Counted from the stretch's first letter, positions 1-8,960 are shown. The stretch is 22,814 bases of DNA from Chalciporus piperatus (GCA_038093975.1 JBBPTG010000339.1:1-22814), one strand, 5' to 3'. Numbers and translations: made by a program. Notes: generated from the letters alone by a model not told the origin.

Positions 1-203
1 CCGAGAATAAAAGCTATAGAAAGTGATGTAATGTGTTTGTCCAAGTTGGGTAAGCGGAGCTGGAAATGTACTTGCATTCTCATAGGGAGCAGGTGACATG
101 GGAAACTGGAGTCTCGGGTGCTGTTGATCCGATTGATCTGATTAGGCTCAGCCGATGGGTTCTATCTCCCCTGGTCTGTCCTTGACTATTTTGCAACATA
201 CAC
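1..203. other. 5' flank of first gene, no gene seen
   Basis: No reading frame or recognisable repeat stands out. The segment probably holds the promoter and 5' leader of the gene starting at 204, but no clear TATA box was found. Confidence 0.3.
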
Positions 204-874
204 ATGGCACCAAAGCAAGTAAGATTCACAGGTAAGTTGTCAGCCGAAAATCATCTTAGGAACGCTGACCCCTGAGTGACTTAGGATTTGACAATGACAC
301 AGAGCCGGAATCCAGCGAAGACGACAGAATGGCAACTTCAAGCGAATCATCATCGGCCGGCGCAGACACAAGAATGTCTGCAGATTCTCCGAGGGATTCA
401 CAACCAATCATAGCCAATATCTCTGACAGTGAAGATGGTGATTCTTCTTCAGGTATGTCAGGGGAAATGTTGGGAAGGATTCAGATGACATTCCCTAGAC
501 AGAAGATAGCACGGCCGCAGGAATGCCAAGAACAGAGTTCACATTCCGCATGCCACCTTTGAGGCAACAGGATTCATCGGCTGCTGGTAGGAGCTTCCAT
601 GGATGTTCTTTGGCAAGTTGGCCTGATCGCCCGAACAGCCGAGGTCAATGAATCCATTTCAGAGACCTTCGGTCGTATCAGAGAACATGCGCTGCAAGAT
701 TTGCCAGCAGACGGCCCCAGAGATGGCTTCCCCTTGAGCTGGTTTTTGGAGGTCCCCAGAATGCCTTTGTGGAATCACATCGTATCGGCCAAGAGAACCG
801 TTCGAATCCTTTCAGGTAATGGCTCAGAGGAGGATATCAGGACAGTCCGTGCCGATGCAGCAAGGGTGGCCTAA
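204..874 (+). CDS. Small spliced gene of unknown function, 171 aa
   Basis: I do not recognise this protein. A four-exon model keeps one frame throughout: exons 204-231, 285-452, 503-586 and 639-874, with introns of 53, 50 and 52 nt. All start GT and end AG, and all are in phase 1. The N-terminal half is acidic and Ser/Asp/Glu-rich (EPESSEDD, ISDSEDGD) and probably disordered. The C-terminal part (exon 4) looks folded, with an ISETFGRIREHALQDL helix-like stretch and several Trp/Pro residues. The start is the first ATG in frame, just 28 nt before the first intron. A further good donor (GTAATG at 816) and acceptor (CAG ending 886) are also phase 1. Splicing there would replace the last codons by a frame running into the tandem repeat that follows. 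It could be a real host gene or a gene carried by a retroelement; the neighbours do not decide. Confidence 0.5.
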
Positions 875-912
875 TGGTTTCAACAGATTCCTACCAATGG
901 ACTAACTTTACA

Positions 913-2215
913 TCAGCCCATGCCTGCCTAGTGACACTAGGTATATCGGCGCATTCCTACGCATTGAGGCTGAATGCATCGGCCCATCCCTACACATCGA
1001 CGCTGATTGCATCGGCCCATCCCTACCTAGTGACACTAGGTATATCGGCGCATTCCTACGCATTGAGGCTGAATGCATCGGCCCATCCCTACACATTGAC
1101 ACTGATTGCATCGGCCCATCCCTACCTAGTGACAATAGGTATATCGGCGCATTCCTACGCATTGAGGCTGAATGCATGGGCCCATCCCTACACATTGACG
1201 CTGATTGCATCGGCCCATCCCTACCTAGTGACAATAGGTATATCGGCCCATCCCTACGCATTGAGGCTCAACCCATTGGCCCATCCCTACACATTGACGC
1301 TGATTGCATCGGCCCATCCCTACACATTGACACTGATTGCATCGGCCCATCCCTACCTAGTGACAATAGGTATATCGGCCCATTCCTACGCATTGAGGCT
1401 CAATGCATCGGCCCATGCCTACACATTGACACTGATTGCATCGGCCCATTCCTACACATTGAGACTGATTGCATCGGCCCATCCCTACACATTGAGACTG
1501 ATTGCATCGGCCCATCCCTACACATTGAGACTGATTGCATCGGCCCATCCCTACACATTGACACTGATTGCATCGGCCCATCCCTACCTAGTGACAATCG
1601 GTATATCGGGCCATCCCTACCCATTGAGGCTCAACCCATTGGCCCATTCCTACACATCGACACTGATTGCATCGGCCCATCCCTACACATTGAGGCTCAA
1701 TGCATCGGCCCATTCCTACACATTGAGGCTCAATGCATCAGCCCATTCCTATGCATCAACAAACTATACATCGGCCAATCCCTACCTACTGAGGCGGGTG
1801 ACATTGGCCCATCCCTACAGATGGACATCATTGCATCGGCCCATCCCTACCCATTGACACTCAATCTATCGGGCCATGCCTGCTGTAGGAGACATGATTC
1901 AGTGGCCAATGCCCACCCCTAAACATTTCCTGCATCGGCCGCTCCCTACACATGGAGGGTTTACACATCGGCCTATCCCTATTCTCTATGGGCCGAACCC
2001 TGATGCAGGCAGGACTGGGTAATTAGCACCAGTCGGCCAGGTCCTACCTCAGGGAACCTTTGTGTTGGCCATTCCCACTGCCAGGGCACAATGGTACATT
2101 GGCTGATCCCTACTCTACGTGTACATTCTATTACTAGCCGATCCCTAACCTAGGTGACCATACACCAGCGGCCAATCGTTAGCCGGCCAGTAGAGCACGG
2201 CCTAATTGGTGATCA
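913..2215. repeat. 33-bp minisatellite with 99-bp higher-order units, decaying rightward
   Basis: The unit is 33 bp, built around tcGGCCCATCCCTAC plus a variable second half. From 913 to 1857 there are about 28 units in register. Three unit types (translating in the plus frame to endings LVTLGI, ALRLNA and TLTLIA) recur in that order, giving a 99-bp higher-order repeat at the left end; the middle is dominated by one type. From 1858 to about 2215 the GGCC-CCTAC core still recurs near 33-bp spacing, but units are diverged and some have changed length. Since 33 is a multiple of three and the unit lacks stops, long frames stay open on both strands. These frames alone are not evidence of coding. 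The left part is the most homogeneous, which suggests recent expansion there. Confidence 0.95.
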
Positions 2216-2295
2216 GCTGGCCCTGCATCAGGGTACAAATGGACTACGCTATGTGAACTCCAGGAGAACAAGACTGGAGAGCCAGTGCTTGTCAA

Positions 2296-2705
2296 CCCGG
2301 GTTTATATACTATTGACAGTGTTTGTACATGTTGTGACTAAACCTTAACTATATGACTAGGTATGACTAGATATGAGTCATGGCGAGTAACAGCCAATAG
2401 CGTATATGACTAGGAAGCGAGATGAGTCAGTATGAGTCACGGTGAGTCATGCTGAGTCATTAAGAGTCTGAGTCATGGTGACTCGGTATGAGTCATGGAC
2501 AGTGGGGAAGATGCACAGCCACGCACAGCCACGTTACGTAAGCGAAAGGCTAGACCTAGCTGATGTCAGCAGGTCACGTGATGTGATCTTGATAAGATAA
2601 GATAACAGAAAAGGGAGAGAAAGCGACTAAGTGCAAAAGTGAAAGAGAAACATAGTAAGTGTAGGAAAGACTAGGATAAGGAACTGAGCGTTCGTAACAA
2701 TAACA
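2296..2705 (-). mobile_element. LTR-like block, minus orientation, left edge unknown
   Basis: Read on the minus strand from 2705 the block starts TGTTATTG and, about 400 bp in, carries TATATAAACCC (plus strand 2302-2309 is TTTATATA). The solo LTR at 3479-3955 has the same order: TGTTATGA start, TGACTCA sites, then TATATAAACCC. I infer a related LTR inserted in the opposite direction. Its right edge (2705) abuts the truncated gag sequence. The other end is not visible and may lie in the decayed minisatellite. The adjacent CACGC (2706-2710) is not repeated to the left, so no target duplication supports it. Confidence 0.4.
2374..2495. promoter_or_regulatory. Cluster of seven TGAGTCA sites, four at 10-bp pitch
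   Basis: TGAGTCA occurs at 2374, 2423, 2433, 2443, 2453, 2469 and 2489, with related TGACTAG/TGACTCG words between. This is the binding word of Gcn4/AP-1-type bZIP factors. Four sites lie exactly 10 bp apart, so they would face the same side of the helix. The cluster lies upstream of the TATATAAACCC box of the minus-strand LTR-like block, where an LTR enhancer would be expected. Binding is inferred. Confidence 0.5.
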
Positions 2706-2730
2706 CACGCAGCCTGGTCGTGGAGCCCCG

Positions 2731-3114
2731 ATGGATCTTTTGGCACAGCAAATGCCAAGATCCCCCGTTCGGAGAAACTGTTTCGACTGCGACCAGCCTG
2801 GTCACTTTGCAAACGTGTGCCCTAAACCCCGCAGGCCACGTCAGAGACAAGTTGTTATGTGGGACCCATATTCTCAACAATACGTTGAAACTTCCCTGCC
2901 ATTTGACAACCGGCAGATGCCCTTCGCAGGTACCATCCCTGCACCCTACCCTCCCCAATCTTCCCCCTACCCCGCTGGCCCGTCCACCAGCACAAGTTAC
3001 ATGTCACATCAAGCGGCATATACAAACCAAGAAGCGGAAGTGTACTGGCGCGACCACATTGAGTCAGAAGCTAAGGCACAGGCAGCCGAAGCTTTAAAAG
3101 GAAGCAGCCGATGA
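2731..3114 (+). CDS. Ty3/gypsy gag, C-terminal fragment with zinc knuckle
   Basis: This is the nucleocapsid end of a retrotransposon Gag. Residues 17-30 form a CCHC knuckle, CFDCDQPGHFANVC (C-X2-C-X4-H-X4-C), the RNA-binding motif of retroelement Gag proteins, followed by a basic RRPRQRQ stretch and a Pro/Gln/Ser-rich tail. The capsid part that should lie upstream is missing; the frame is closed by a stop at 2701 and the LTR-like block ends at 2705, so the gene is 5' truncated. Its TGA (3112-3114) overlaps the ATG of the next frame as ATGA, an arrangement that could allow stop-restart translation of pol. The element is not functional as it stands. Confidence 0.8.
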   Translation: MDLLAQQMPRSPVRRNCFDCDQPGHFANVCPKPRRPRQRQVVMWDPYSQQYVETSLPFDNRQMPFAGTIPAPYPPQSSPYPAGPSTSTSYMSHQAAYTNQEAEVYWRDHIESEAKAQAAEALKGSSR

Positions 3115-3478
3115 GAGAGATGGGTTCTCAAAGGCACGGACTTAGTTTACCCAATGGTTGTATTAGTACCGGGCCTCATGTTTCGTTTAAATATAATTCT
3201 TCTTCTTCTTCTGAAAGGGCGTTCCCTAGTGGCGTGGCGACAGAAGTAAAACAATTCGTGCTTGATTCCCTTAAGGTAAATTATTCGAAAAAAGAAATCC
3301 CATCAAAAATACATGTAAGGAATCAGAATCGGAAAAACGAGCTGGATCTCGATATTACTATTATGTACGACAAAGGGGAGCAATGGAAGAAAATGGAGCT
3401 TGTCGCTCTATTAGATTCTGGCGCAACCGAAACTTTCATAGATAAATCGTTCTGTGAGAGACATGGTTGGACACTGGA
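3111..3478 (+). pseudogene. Ty3/gypsy pol, protease part, interrupted
   Basis: This is the 5' part of pol. The frame opens at the ATG that overlaps the gag stop. Near residues 101-112 it reads ALLDSGATETFI, the D-S/T-G active site of retroviral-type aspartic proteases, which process Gag-Pol. Coding is cut after ERHGWTL by a solo LTR; the frame then runs about 100 nt into the LTR before a stop. The second half of the protease resumes at 3956. A run of serine codons (TCT repeats near 3200) is present. The insertion makes this copy non-functional. Confidence 0.8.
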
Positions 3479-3955
3479 TGTTATGATTCCCCATTCTTTC
3501 CTTTTCCTTTACCTTGTACTAAGTCCTAGTCGCTGGTTCGAGTCCTGCCTAGGCCTCTCGTTTCTTACTCTGTCTTAGTCAGCGAATGTTCTCTCATGTT
3601 CTTTCAACTTCTACACTTCGTCATCGCTGACTCATATGATTACTGAGCATGACTCATTCTTATTTGTCATAGCTCATTCTTACCTATTCCGACTCCTTCT
3701 ATGCCTGCCCTTAACTTGTTCCTTTACCTATATAAACCCTCGAGTCTCCTCTTGTAACCTTAAGTTAGACCTAGGCAATCTAGCCTGGTTACTCCTTGTT
3801 TCCCTTGAACCCTCTGAGAGTCACTGTCCCACTCTTGAACGGACGCTAGGCCTTAACGTGGACATCCCATCGTTAGGCTATCCTTGAACTTGAAACCCTT
3901 GTCTTTGACTAGGCTTTTGCGTCTACGCTTTGACCTACCCGGTACAAGTGTAACA
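3479..3955 (+). mobile_element. Solo LTR, 477 bp, with 5-bp target duplication
   Basis: The element begins TGTTATGATT and ends GTGTAACA, so its ends are the inverted words TGTTA/TAACA typical of LTRs. It is flanked by CTGGA on both sides (3474-3478 and 3956-3960), the 5-bp duplication made by retrotransposon integrase. Removing the element and one CTGGA would leave the pol frame open across the site, which fixes the boundaries. TATATAAA at 3729-3736 followed by CCCTCGAG looks like the promoter core in plus orientation, and TGACTCA sites occur at 3628 and 3650. No internal retroelement genes remain, as expected after LTR-LTR recombination. Confidence 0.88.
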
Positions 3956-4550
3956 CTGGAAGAACTTCCTTTTCCTATTCCAGTGTACAACGCCGACGGC
4001 TCAGAGGGAGCGATAGGCGGTGTTACTCACAAGGTTTCGCTTGTTTTGGGACACAATGGACATTTCGAGCATATGGACACTTTTGTTTCTGTACTTGGCA
4101 CACACCATATGATCATCGGCTATGATTGGCTTGAAAGGCACAACCCTGAAATCAATTGGGTAGCCAAACAAGTAAAATTCACACGCTGCACTGATCAGTG
4201 CAAAGTAGTTAATTATCACTTGAAATGTTCTTTTTCTATTCGCCAAGTATTTGAGGTGGAGCTCACCGAGAAAGTCCCAGTAGAACTCCACGAATACTTA
4301 GACGTCTTCTCAGAGCAAGAGAGTGAGCGTATGCCTACCCGAAAGGCGTGGGACCACGCAATAGATCTCAAGCCTGATTTCGTTTCCAAGAAGGGTCGGG
4401 TGATTCCGATGTCCGAACAGGAACTAGATGACGTTAAAAAGTTTATCGATAAGGAGTTATCGAAAGGATATCTTCATCCATCGAAATTCCCTCAGACATC
4501 TCCGGTTTTCTATATTCCAAAAAAGGACGGTAAAAAGCGATTAGTCATCA
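3956..4550 (+). pseudogene. Ty3/gypsy pol, protease end and start of reverse transcriptase
   Basis: Coding resumes after the solo LTR with PFPIPVYNADGS, the conserved second half of fungal Ty3/gypsy proteases, then MIIGYDWLERHNPEINW. The N-terminal reverse transcriptase region follows: EYLDVFSEQE, the RKAWDHAIDL block, KGYLHPSKFPQTSPVFYIPKKDGKKRLV. The sequence then departs abruptly into a CATCATCATCATC run near 4547 and stops at 4603. The RT palm with its YxDD catalytic motif, RNase H and integrase are absent. It is a 3'-truncated fossil of the same element as the upstream gag and protease pieces. Confidence 0.82.
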
Positions 4551-4690
4551 TCATCATCTCGCGTCAAGAGATCAGCCCAGAAATTGTGATCTTCGTGTGC
4601 TGAATGGGAGGACATTGTTCGAGCAGACTCGCAGTGATTAGATTACGATGGTACGCTACAGCGTCATCACTAAAATTAACCGCAGCTACC
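4551..4690. other. Unassigned spacer after truncated pol
   Basis: No gene, repeat or family similarity is evident. It joins the broken reverse transcriptase to the LTR-like block that follows and may be the remnant of another insertion. Confidence 0.3.
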
Positions 4691-5354
4691 TGTGACACCC
4701 CGTGACGCGTGATGGATGGGGGGCCCGCTGCACGAAATGCACCAGACGTTATGGAGACGTTTCTGCACCGATAGCTTGAAACTCAGCTGTCACCATCACA
4801 GCTGGTACTGAGACTAAACTCAAATAAGTAAAGGAACTAAGTAAAGAAAGTAAATACTCACCTCAGCTGATGCCTAAGAGAGGCGGAAACGACTGAGGTG
4901 CTCTGGAAGTGAGACGAGGTTTTAAGTAGATGGGTGGAGATGCGCTCAGAACGATCTGACGCGATTCCGGTCCGGAATGACCGATTCCGGGTGCAAAAGG
5001 ATCAAGGAATGTCAAGGACTTCACAGGGATAAGAATAGAAAGGGAGAATAGTGAACAGAAATGTCATGAATAGGAATAGACAAGTGAATGACATATAGGA
5101 GAACATATGAATGTAAAAGGAATCCGTTCCAAGGAATCCAGAGATGTTTCCGTGCGTTCCGGGCAACGGAAACATCAGATTAAACACGGAATGCATCCAG
5201 AAGTATCCGGAAATGGATAGGGGCTATCCGGAAGCGGAAAGGAGCGGATAGACATGGATTGGACTATATTCCTGGACCCGGAGGGGCCAGGTTTGTTTTC
5301 CATTAATGCTGGCGTGACGGCCCGTGGGATAGTAACGTTGTGACTGAGATCACA
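4691..5354. mobile_element. Candidate second LTR, 664 bp
   Basis: The block begins TGTGACACCCCGTGAC and ends GAGATCACA, giving inverted ends TGTGA/TCACA like an LTR. Inside, CGGAA/TTCCG words recur about ten times between 4964 and 5240. The flanking pentamers (CTACC and TCCCG) differ, so no target duplication supports the boundaries, and orientation is unclear. It may be an LTR of a different Ty3/gypsy family that truncated the pol gene, or only LTR-like sequence. Confidence 0.35.
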
Positions 5355-6301
5355 TCCCGCTATCGATCAGTTATCGATTCACCCTCCTTCGCTTGTCGTC
5401 TTTCCGTCGTCTTTCCGTCGTCTCACCACATCCTGGAGTCCTGTTGCATCAATCCCTGTAGTCATTGTCCTCTGTGTTGCAAAATTCACTGTACTTCACT
5501 CCCTAGCCATTTTGCCTTCCTATTGCAATACAATGTCCGCATTTTTGATTACATAAGCATCCCAGGGAAAATTTAATGCAACATGTCTTGCAATGCATTT
5601 GGTTGGTCCGCTTTTTTAGTTACATAAGCATTCCAGGGTCCCAGGCACAGAAAAGAAGCATGACATCAGTGCCCATATTGGAAACCTCCTAGATTATATG
5701 TTTTACAGGCTTCCCCCTTCAGTTCAGCTGCTTTCCCTGCCTGTATACATGATCAGAAGGTAGAGACATGCTATATGTACTATATTAGATTATTCCCACC
5801 GCTTATTTGATGTTTTGAAAGCCCCTGTAAGGGAATATACCAGTATAGGGGGAGAAAACAAAAACATAACCGCATTTTTGACATATTGAGGGTATGGGTC
5901 TATAGAGTACATACCCAAACACCCTTCATATATAGTTAGAACATATAACAAGCCCAAGTGGCTGGGATAGAAGCTGGTGAAGTTATGACATATTCTCCTC
6001 CTGACCCTCTTCTGGCTCTTGGAAGCTGTACTGATCCTGGGTTGACTCGGTGAGGTATGGAGGTCCATCAGACCACTATAGACCTGAGTTCTATCATTAC
6101 ACACCCTCTCCAGAGGTCTCTGAACTCTTCCAGTACGCTTTTTTCACCTTTTGTATGACAGGGGTATAGAAAGTGCCCTATGGAATATATGTTAAGGGCG
6201 ACTATCTAGACCTCTAGTATACATTGGGGGATATTTCTCCATACTTTCTTGAGTCCATCAAGTGAGAATTGAAGCAGGAAAGCGTGATTTAAACATATAA
6301 G
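5355..6301. other. AT-rich intergenic stretch with one imperfect direct repeat
   Basis: No convincing gene is seen on either strand. An imperfect direct repeat of about 34 bp (core TTACATAAGCATYCCAGGG, preceded by GTCCGC and a T run) occurs near 5532-5566 and 5606-5638. An isolated AGTACGCTTTTTT word near 6133 matches the satellite motif further right. Confidence 0.4.
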
Positions 6302-6514
6302 AAGTGTGGGAAATGAATTCGAGATTTAGGAGACTTTGCAAAACATATGGAAAATACAACATTGTGGCTTCCACAGGTAAAGGTGAGCTAGGACAACACC
6401 CATCTGTCTGATCTACAACTTAAAGTGTTGCTAGCTATGATGTGGAAGCCACAATGTTGTATTTTCCATATGTTTTGCAAAGTCTCCTAAATCTCTAATT
6501 CATTTCCCACACTT
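6302..6514. repeat. Near-perfect inverted repeat, 74-nt arms, 65-nt loop
   Basis: The left arm 6302-6375 and right arm 6441-6514 are reverse complements at 73 of 74 positions by eye; the single mismatch is in GAATTC against the arm's GAATTA. Arms start AAGTGTGGG and end TTCCACA. The 65-nt spacer has no frame. This could be a foldback element, a MITE-like hairpin or an inverted duplication. No clear target duplication was found. The right end abuts the start of the satellite array. Confidence 0.9.
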
Positions 6515-7265
6515 TTGTCAAGTCCGAGCATTAGGACATTGGGGCTACATTTCATTAGGATTTCCTACACTAGACAACTACTGCACTTTTGGTACACTTG
6601 TGTACGCTTTTTTGTACACTTTCAATAGACTGATTACTACACTTTCCAGTACACTTGTCCTACGCTTTTTGTACACTTTATTGTACACATTTGGTACACT
6701 CAATCACAACACTCTTTCCCACACTTTTGACTACAGTTTTAGTACGCTTTTCTGTACACTTTAGCTACACTCAATCTAGCTACACTGTCCTACTCATTTG
6801 ATTAGAGTTTCACTGGTACACAGCCACACTCAATGCTAATACACTCTTGACTACACTTTCAGTACGCTTTTTTGTACACTTTAGCTACACTCAATCACAG
6901 TACACTTTTAGTACGCTTTTTTGCACACTTTAGCTACTCTCATTTATCCTCACTCTTGACTACACTTTTATGTACACTTTAGCTACACTCTATCACAATA
7001 CACTTTCCCACACTTGTAACTACACTTTCACTACGCTTTTTTGTACCCTTTAGTACACTCAATCTAGTTACACTTTCCCACACTCTTGCCTACACTTTCA
7101 CTACGCTTTTTTGTACACTTTAGCTACACTCAATCACAGTACACTTTCCCACACTTTTAACTACACTTTCACTCCACTCTTTTATACACTTGAGCTACAC
7201 TCAATCCTAATACACTCTTGACTACACTTAGTACGCTTTTTTGTACACTTTCTGTACACTCTACT
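6513..7265. repeat. Satellite array 1: TACACTTT / GTACGCTTTTTTG
   Basis: The array is built from the words CTACACTTT, AGTACGCTTTTTTGTACACTTT, AGCTACACTCAATC and CCCACACTTTT, repeating irregularly about every 50-120 bp (GTACGC or TACGC at 6742, 6862, 6911, 7032, 7102 and 7231). It opens with CAAGTCCGAGCATTAGGA followed by ATTAGGATTTCCTACACT. The same opening and words recur at 9037, so two arrays bracket the 1.8 kb between them. No genes are present. A T-rich, AT-rich tail follows to about 7430. Confidence 0.88.
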
Positions 7266-7430
7266 ACAAGGGTAAAATTATCTACATAATCATCATGAAT
7301 TATCATAAAATATCAACAAATACATAGTCAGGGGTGGTCAAATTCCAGATAATTCATGAAATTTCAAGTTTTTTTTTCGAAAATTTCAAGTATTAGCTGA
7401 GATTATCTACAATTCTATGCAATTATCCAG

Positions 7431-7939
7431 GGGAGGTTTTCCCTGATGACTTTTTACTCCGTAAGTAACCATCCGTGCTGGCATCCATGGCACTAACAAA
7501 TACTGCAACAGTCGAGCGTTGCAATATGAATCCGGTGCTGGTATGTTCAGTCATCGTCATCAGCAACACCATCGACAACGCACCTGCACTATGTCACAAA
7601 CTAGGTCTGTCTTGACACAGTTTGCAATTGGCATAACTGACTGCACATACAGTGGAAGTGTTGGCTAACCTGCCAAATGGTTTCCTACTCATCGACAGCA
7701 CTGATCCGTCCATCGTGAGAGCGTTCACCTTAGAAACTTTTCGAAATCGTTTCAGGGAAATTCATCACCGGTAAGCATCTGAGTTGCTGTCCTCTTGCTT
7801 GAAGTAACGAATGGCTAGATGGCCAGATTCGGAGCGTTTCGGGTCTGTACTGGTAGCGTGTATCGATTACACGCCAGGAGCTCTAACGACGGCGGTTCGG
7901 GACACAGTGGAAAGGCATCTGCGAATGACGTGGGACTAG
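7431..7939 (+). pseudogene. 3' end of an unrecognised spliced gene, probably a fragment
   Basis: Four exons can be phased into one frame: 7431-7460, 7512-7604, 7653-7770 and 7819-7939, with introns of 51, 48 and 48 nt. The first intron has a textbook GTAAGT donor and CTAAC branch point. The protein includes NLPNGFLLIDSTDPSIVRAF and VLVACIDYTPGALTTAVRD and ends RMTWD. The agreement of three introns with the frame suggests real coding history. I do not recognise the family. The 5' end disappears into AT-rich sequence next to the satellite, so this is likely a truncated gene or a captured fragment. An ATG at 7487 lies inside the first proposed intron and could be an alternative start. Confidence 0.42.
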
Positions 7940-8293
7940 CTACATCGCACATTTACTCGTACAATACGTGTCCGTACATCAGGAAAAAAGGTTTCCTCCT
8001 GTAGCACAACATAGTCGATATTACAATGGTAGCTATTGTAGTCTTCCCCCTAGTACATAACCTACATAGCTCAGGGATCAGTACTTTCTGTAGAGCAATG
8101 TAGTATCTCAGATGCCCATGTACCAAATTATAGATACTTATTGGCTCAAATTTCGGCTCATCACACATGTGAAACAAAGGACATAATAAACCAATTCAAT
8201 TTCTTGGTAACACTACACATTTGCAAGCCATGTACCACTACTAGTATACTCTGCTCACTGCTGATGGGATCACGAGGGCAGGATGGTGGCATG
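7940..8293. other. Intergenic, nothing recognised
   Basis: No supported gene or repeat was seen before the GAGCGAG repeats begin. Confidence 0.3.
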
Positions 8294-8510
8294 CACGAGC
8301 GAGTGAGGTGGCGTGAGGTGGCAGCGTGCACGAGCGAGCTGATCGCGCTCGCGAAAAGGTGGAGATGGGGACTGGACTGGCAGCAGCATCCACGAGCGAG
8401 CACAATCAGTGCTCATAAACAGGTGGGGAAGGGTGGTGGGGTGGTGTGAGGTGGCAGCGTCCACGAGCGAGGAGCGGTCGTGCTCGTAAAAAGGTGGGGA
8501 TGATGGTTAG
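8294..8510. repeat. GC-rich tandem repeats with CACGAGCGAG core
   Basis: CACGAGCGAG occurs at 8294, 8329, 8391 and 8462. The last three copies are each followed by a GCTCGNRAAAAGGTGGGGATG-like segment, and GTGAGGTGGCAGCGT precedes at least two, giving a diverged unit of roughly 62-71 bp. GC content is much higher than in the flanking satellites. Confidence 0.7.
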
Positions 8511-8530
8511 ATGCAGTGGGAGGTTGGGCG

Positions 8531-8960
8531 AACAGCGCACAGGACTGCATACGAGGTGAGCGGTCAGGTTCGTTTGCGAGTAAAAACTCACCTTCTGATG
8601 CCGGCGGGGCTGTTGAGCCCTCGCCGGCTGTGTTATTGAGGATGAGGTGGGAGGATGAGGTGGGAGGATGAGGTAGGGAAACAGCGCACGCGGCTGTGAA
8701 CGAGGTGAGCGGTCGGGTTGGTTCGTAAATAAATACTCACCTTCCGATGCCGGCGGGGCTGTTGAGCCCACGCCGGCCGTGTTTTTGCGTCGAGATGGTG
8801 TTGAGATTGAGGTAGGAGGTGGTGTGAAGTGGTGGTGGGGCAAACAGCTCGCGCGGCTGTGTACGAGGTGAGCGGACGGGTTGATTTGCGAACTAAAACT
8901 CACCTTCTGATGCCGGCGGGGCTGTTGAGCCCACGCCAGCCGTGTTGTTGTGGTTGAAGT
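8531..8960 (-). repeat. Three tandem ~155-bp modules, each with a 47-nt intron-like segment
   Basis: Units start near 8531, 8690 and 8843. Each contains ACGAGGTGAGCGG, then ACTCACCTTC and GATGCCGGCGGGGCTGTTGAGCCC. Read on the minus strand, every unit has a conserved exon-like piece ending in GGAAG or AGAAG. This is followed by GTGAGT, a CTCAC branch-like word and a terminal CAG: intron-like segments 8591-8545, 8740-8694 and 8903-8857, each exactly 47 nt. The pieces between are 116 and 102 nt, so a single frame is not kept by splicing. The repeat may come from duplication of a host exon-intron unit or be a GC-rich repeat that happens to hold splice words. A minus-strand frame is open across the region without splicing. 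Confidence 0.7.

Noticed and set aside
913..1857. Possible CRISPR array
   Set aside because: Units are contiguous variants of one 33-bp sequence with no unique spacers, and the genome is eukaryotic.
908..1922. Several long frames on both strands over the minisatellite
   Set aside because: The 33-bp unit is a multiple of three and lacks stops in most frames, so these frames are open by construction. Only the plus frame that joins the upstream splice donor is discussed.
3532..3545. tRNA B-box-like word GGTTCGAGTCC
   Set aside because: No A box or foldable cloverleaf upstream, and it lies inside the solo LTR. Similar words at 800 and 11906 also lack tRNA structure.
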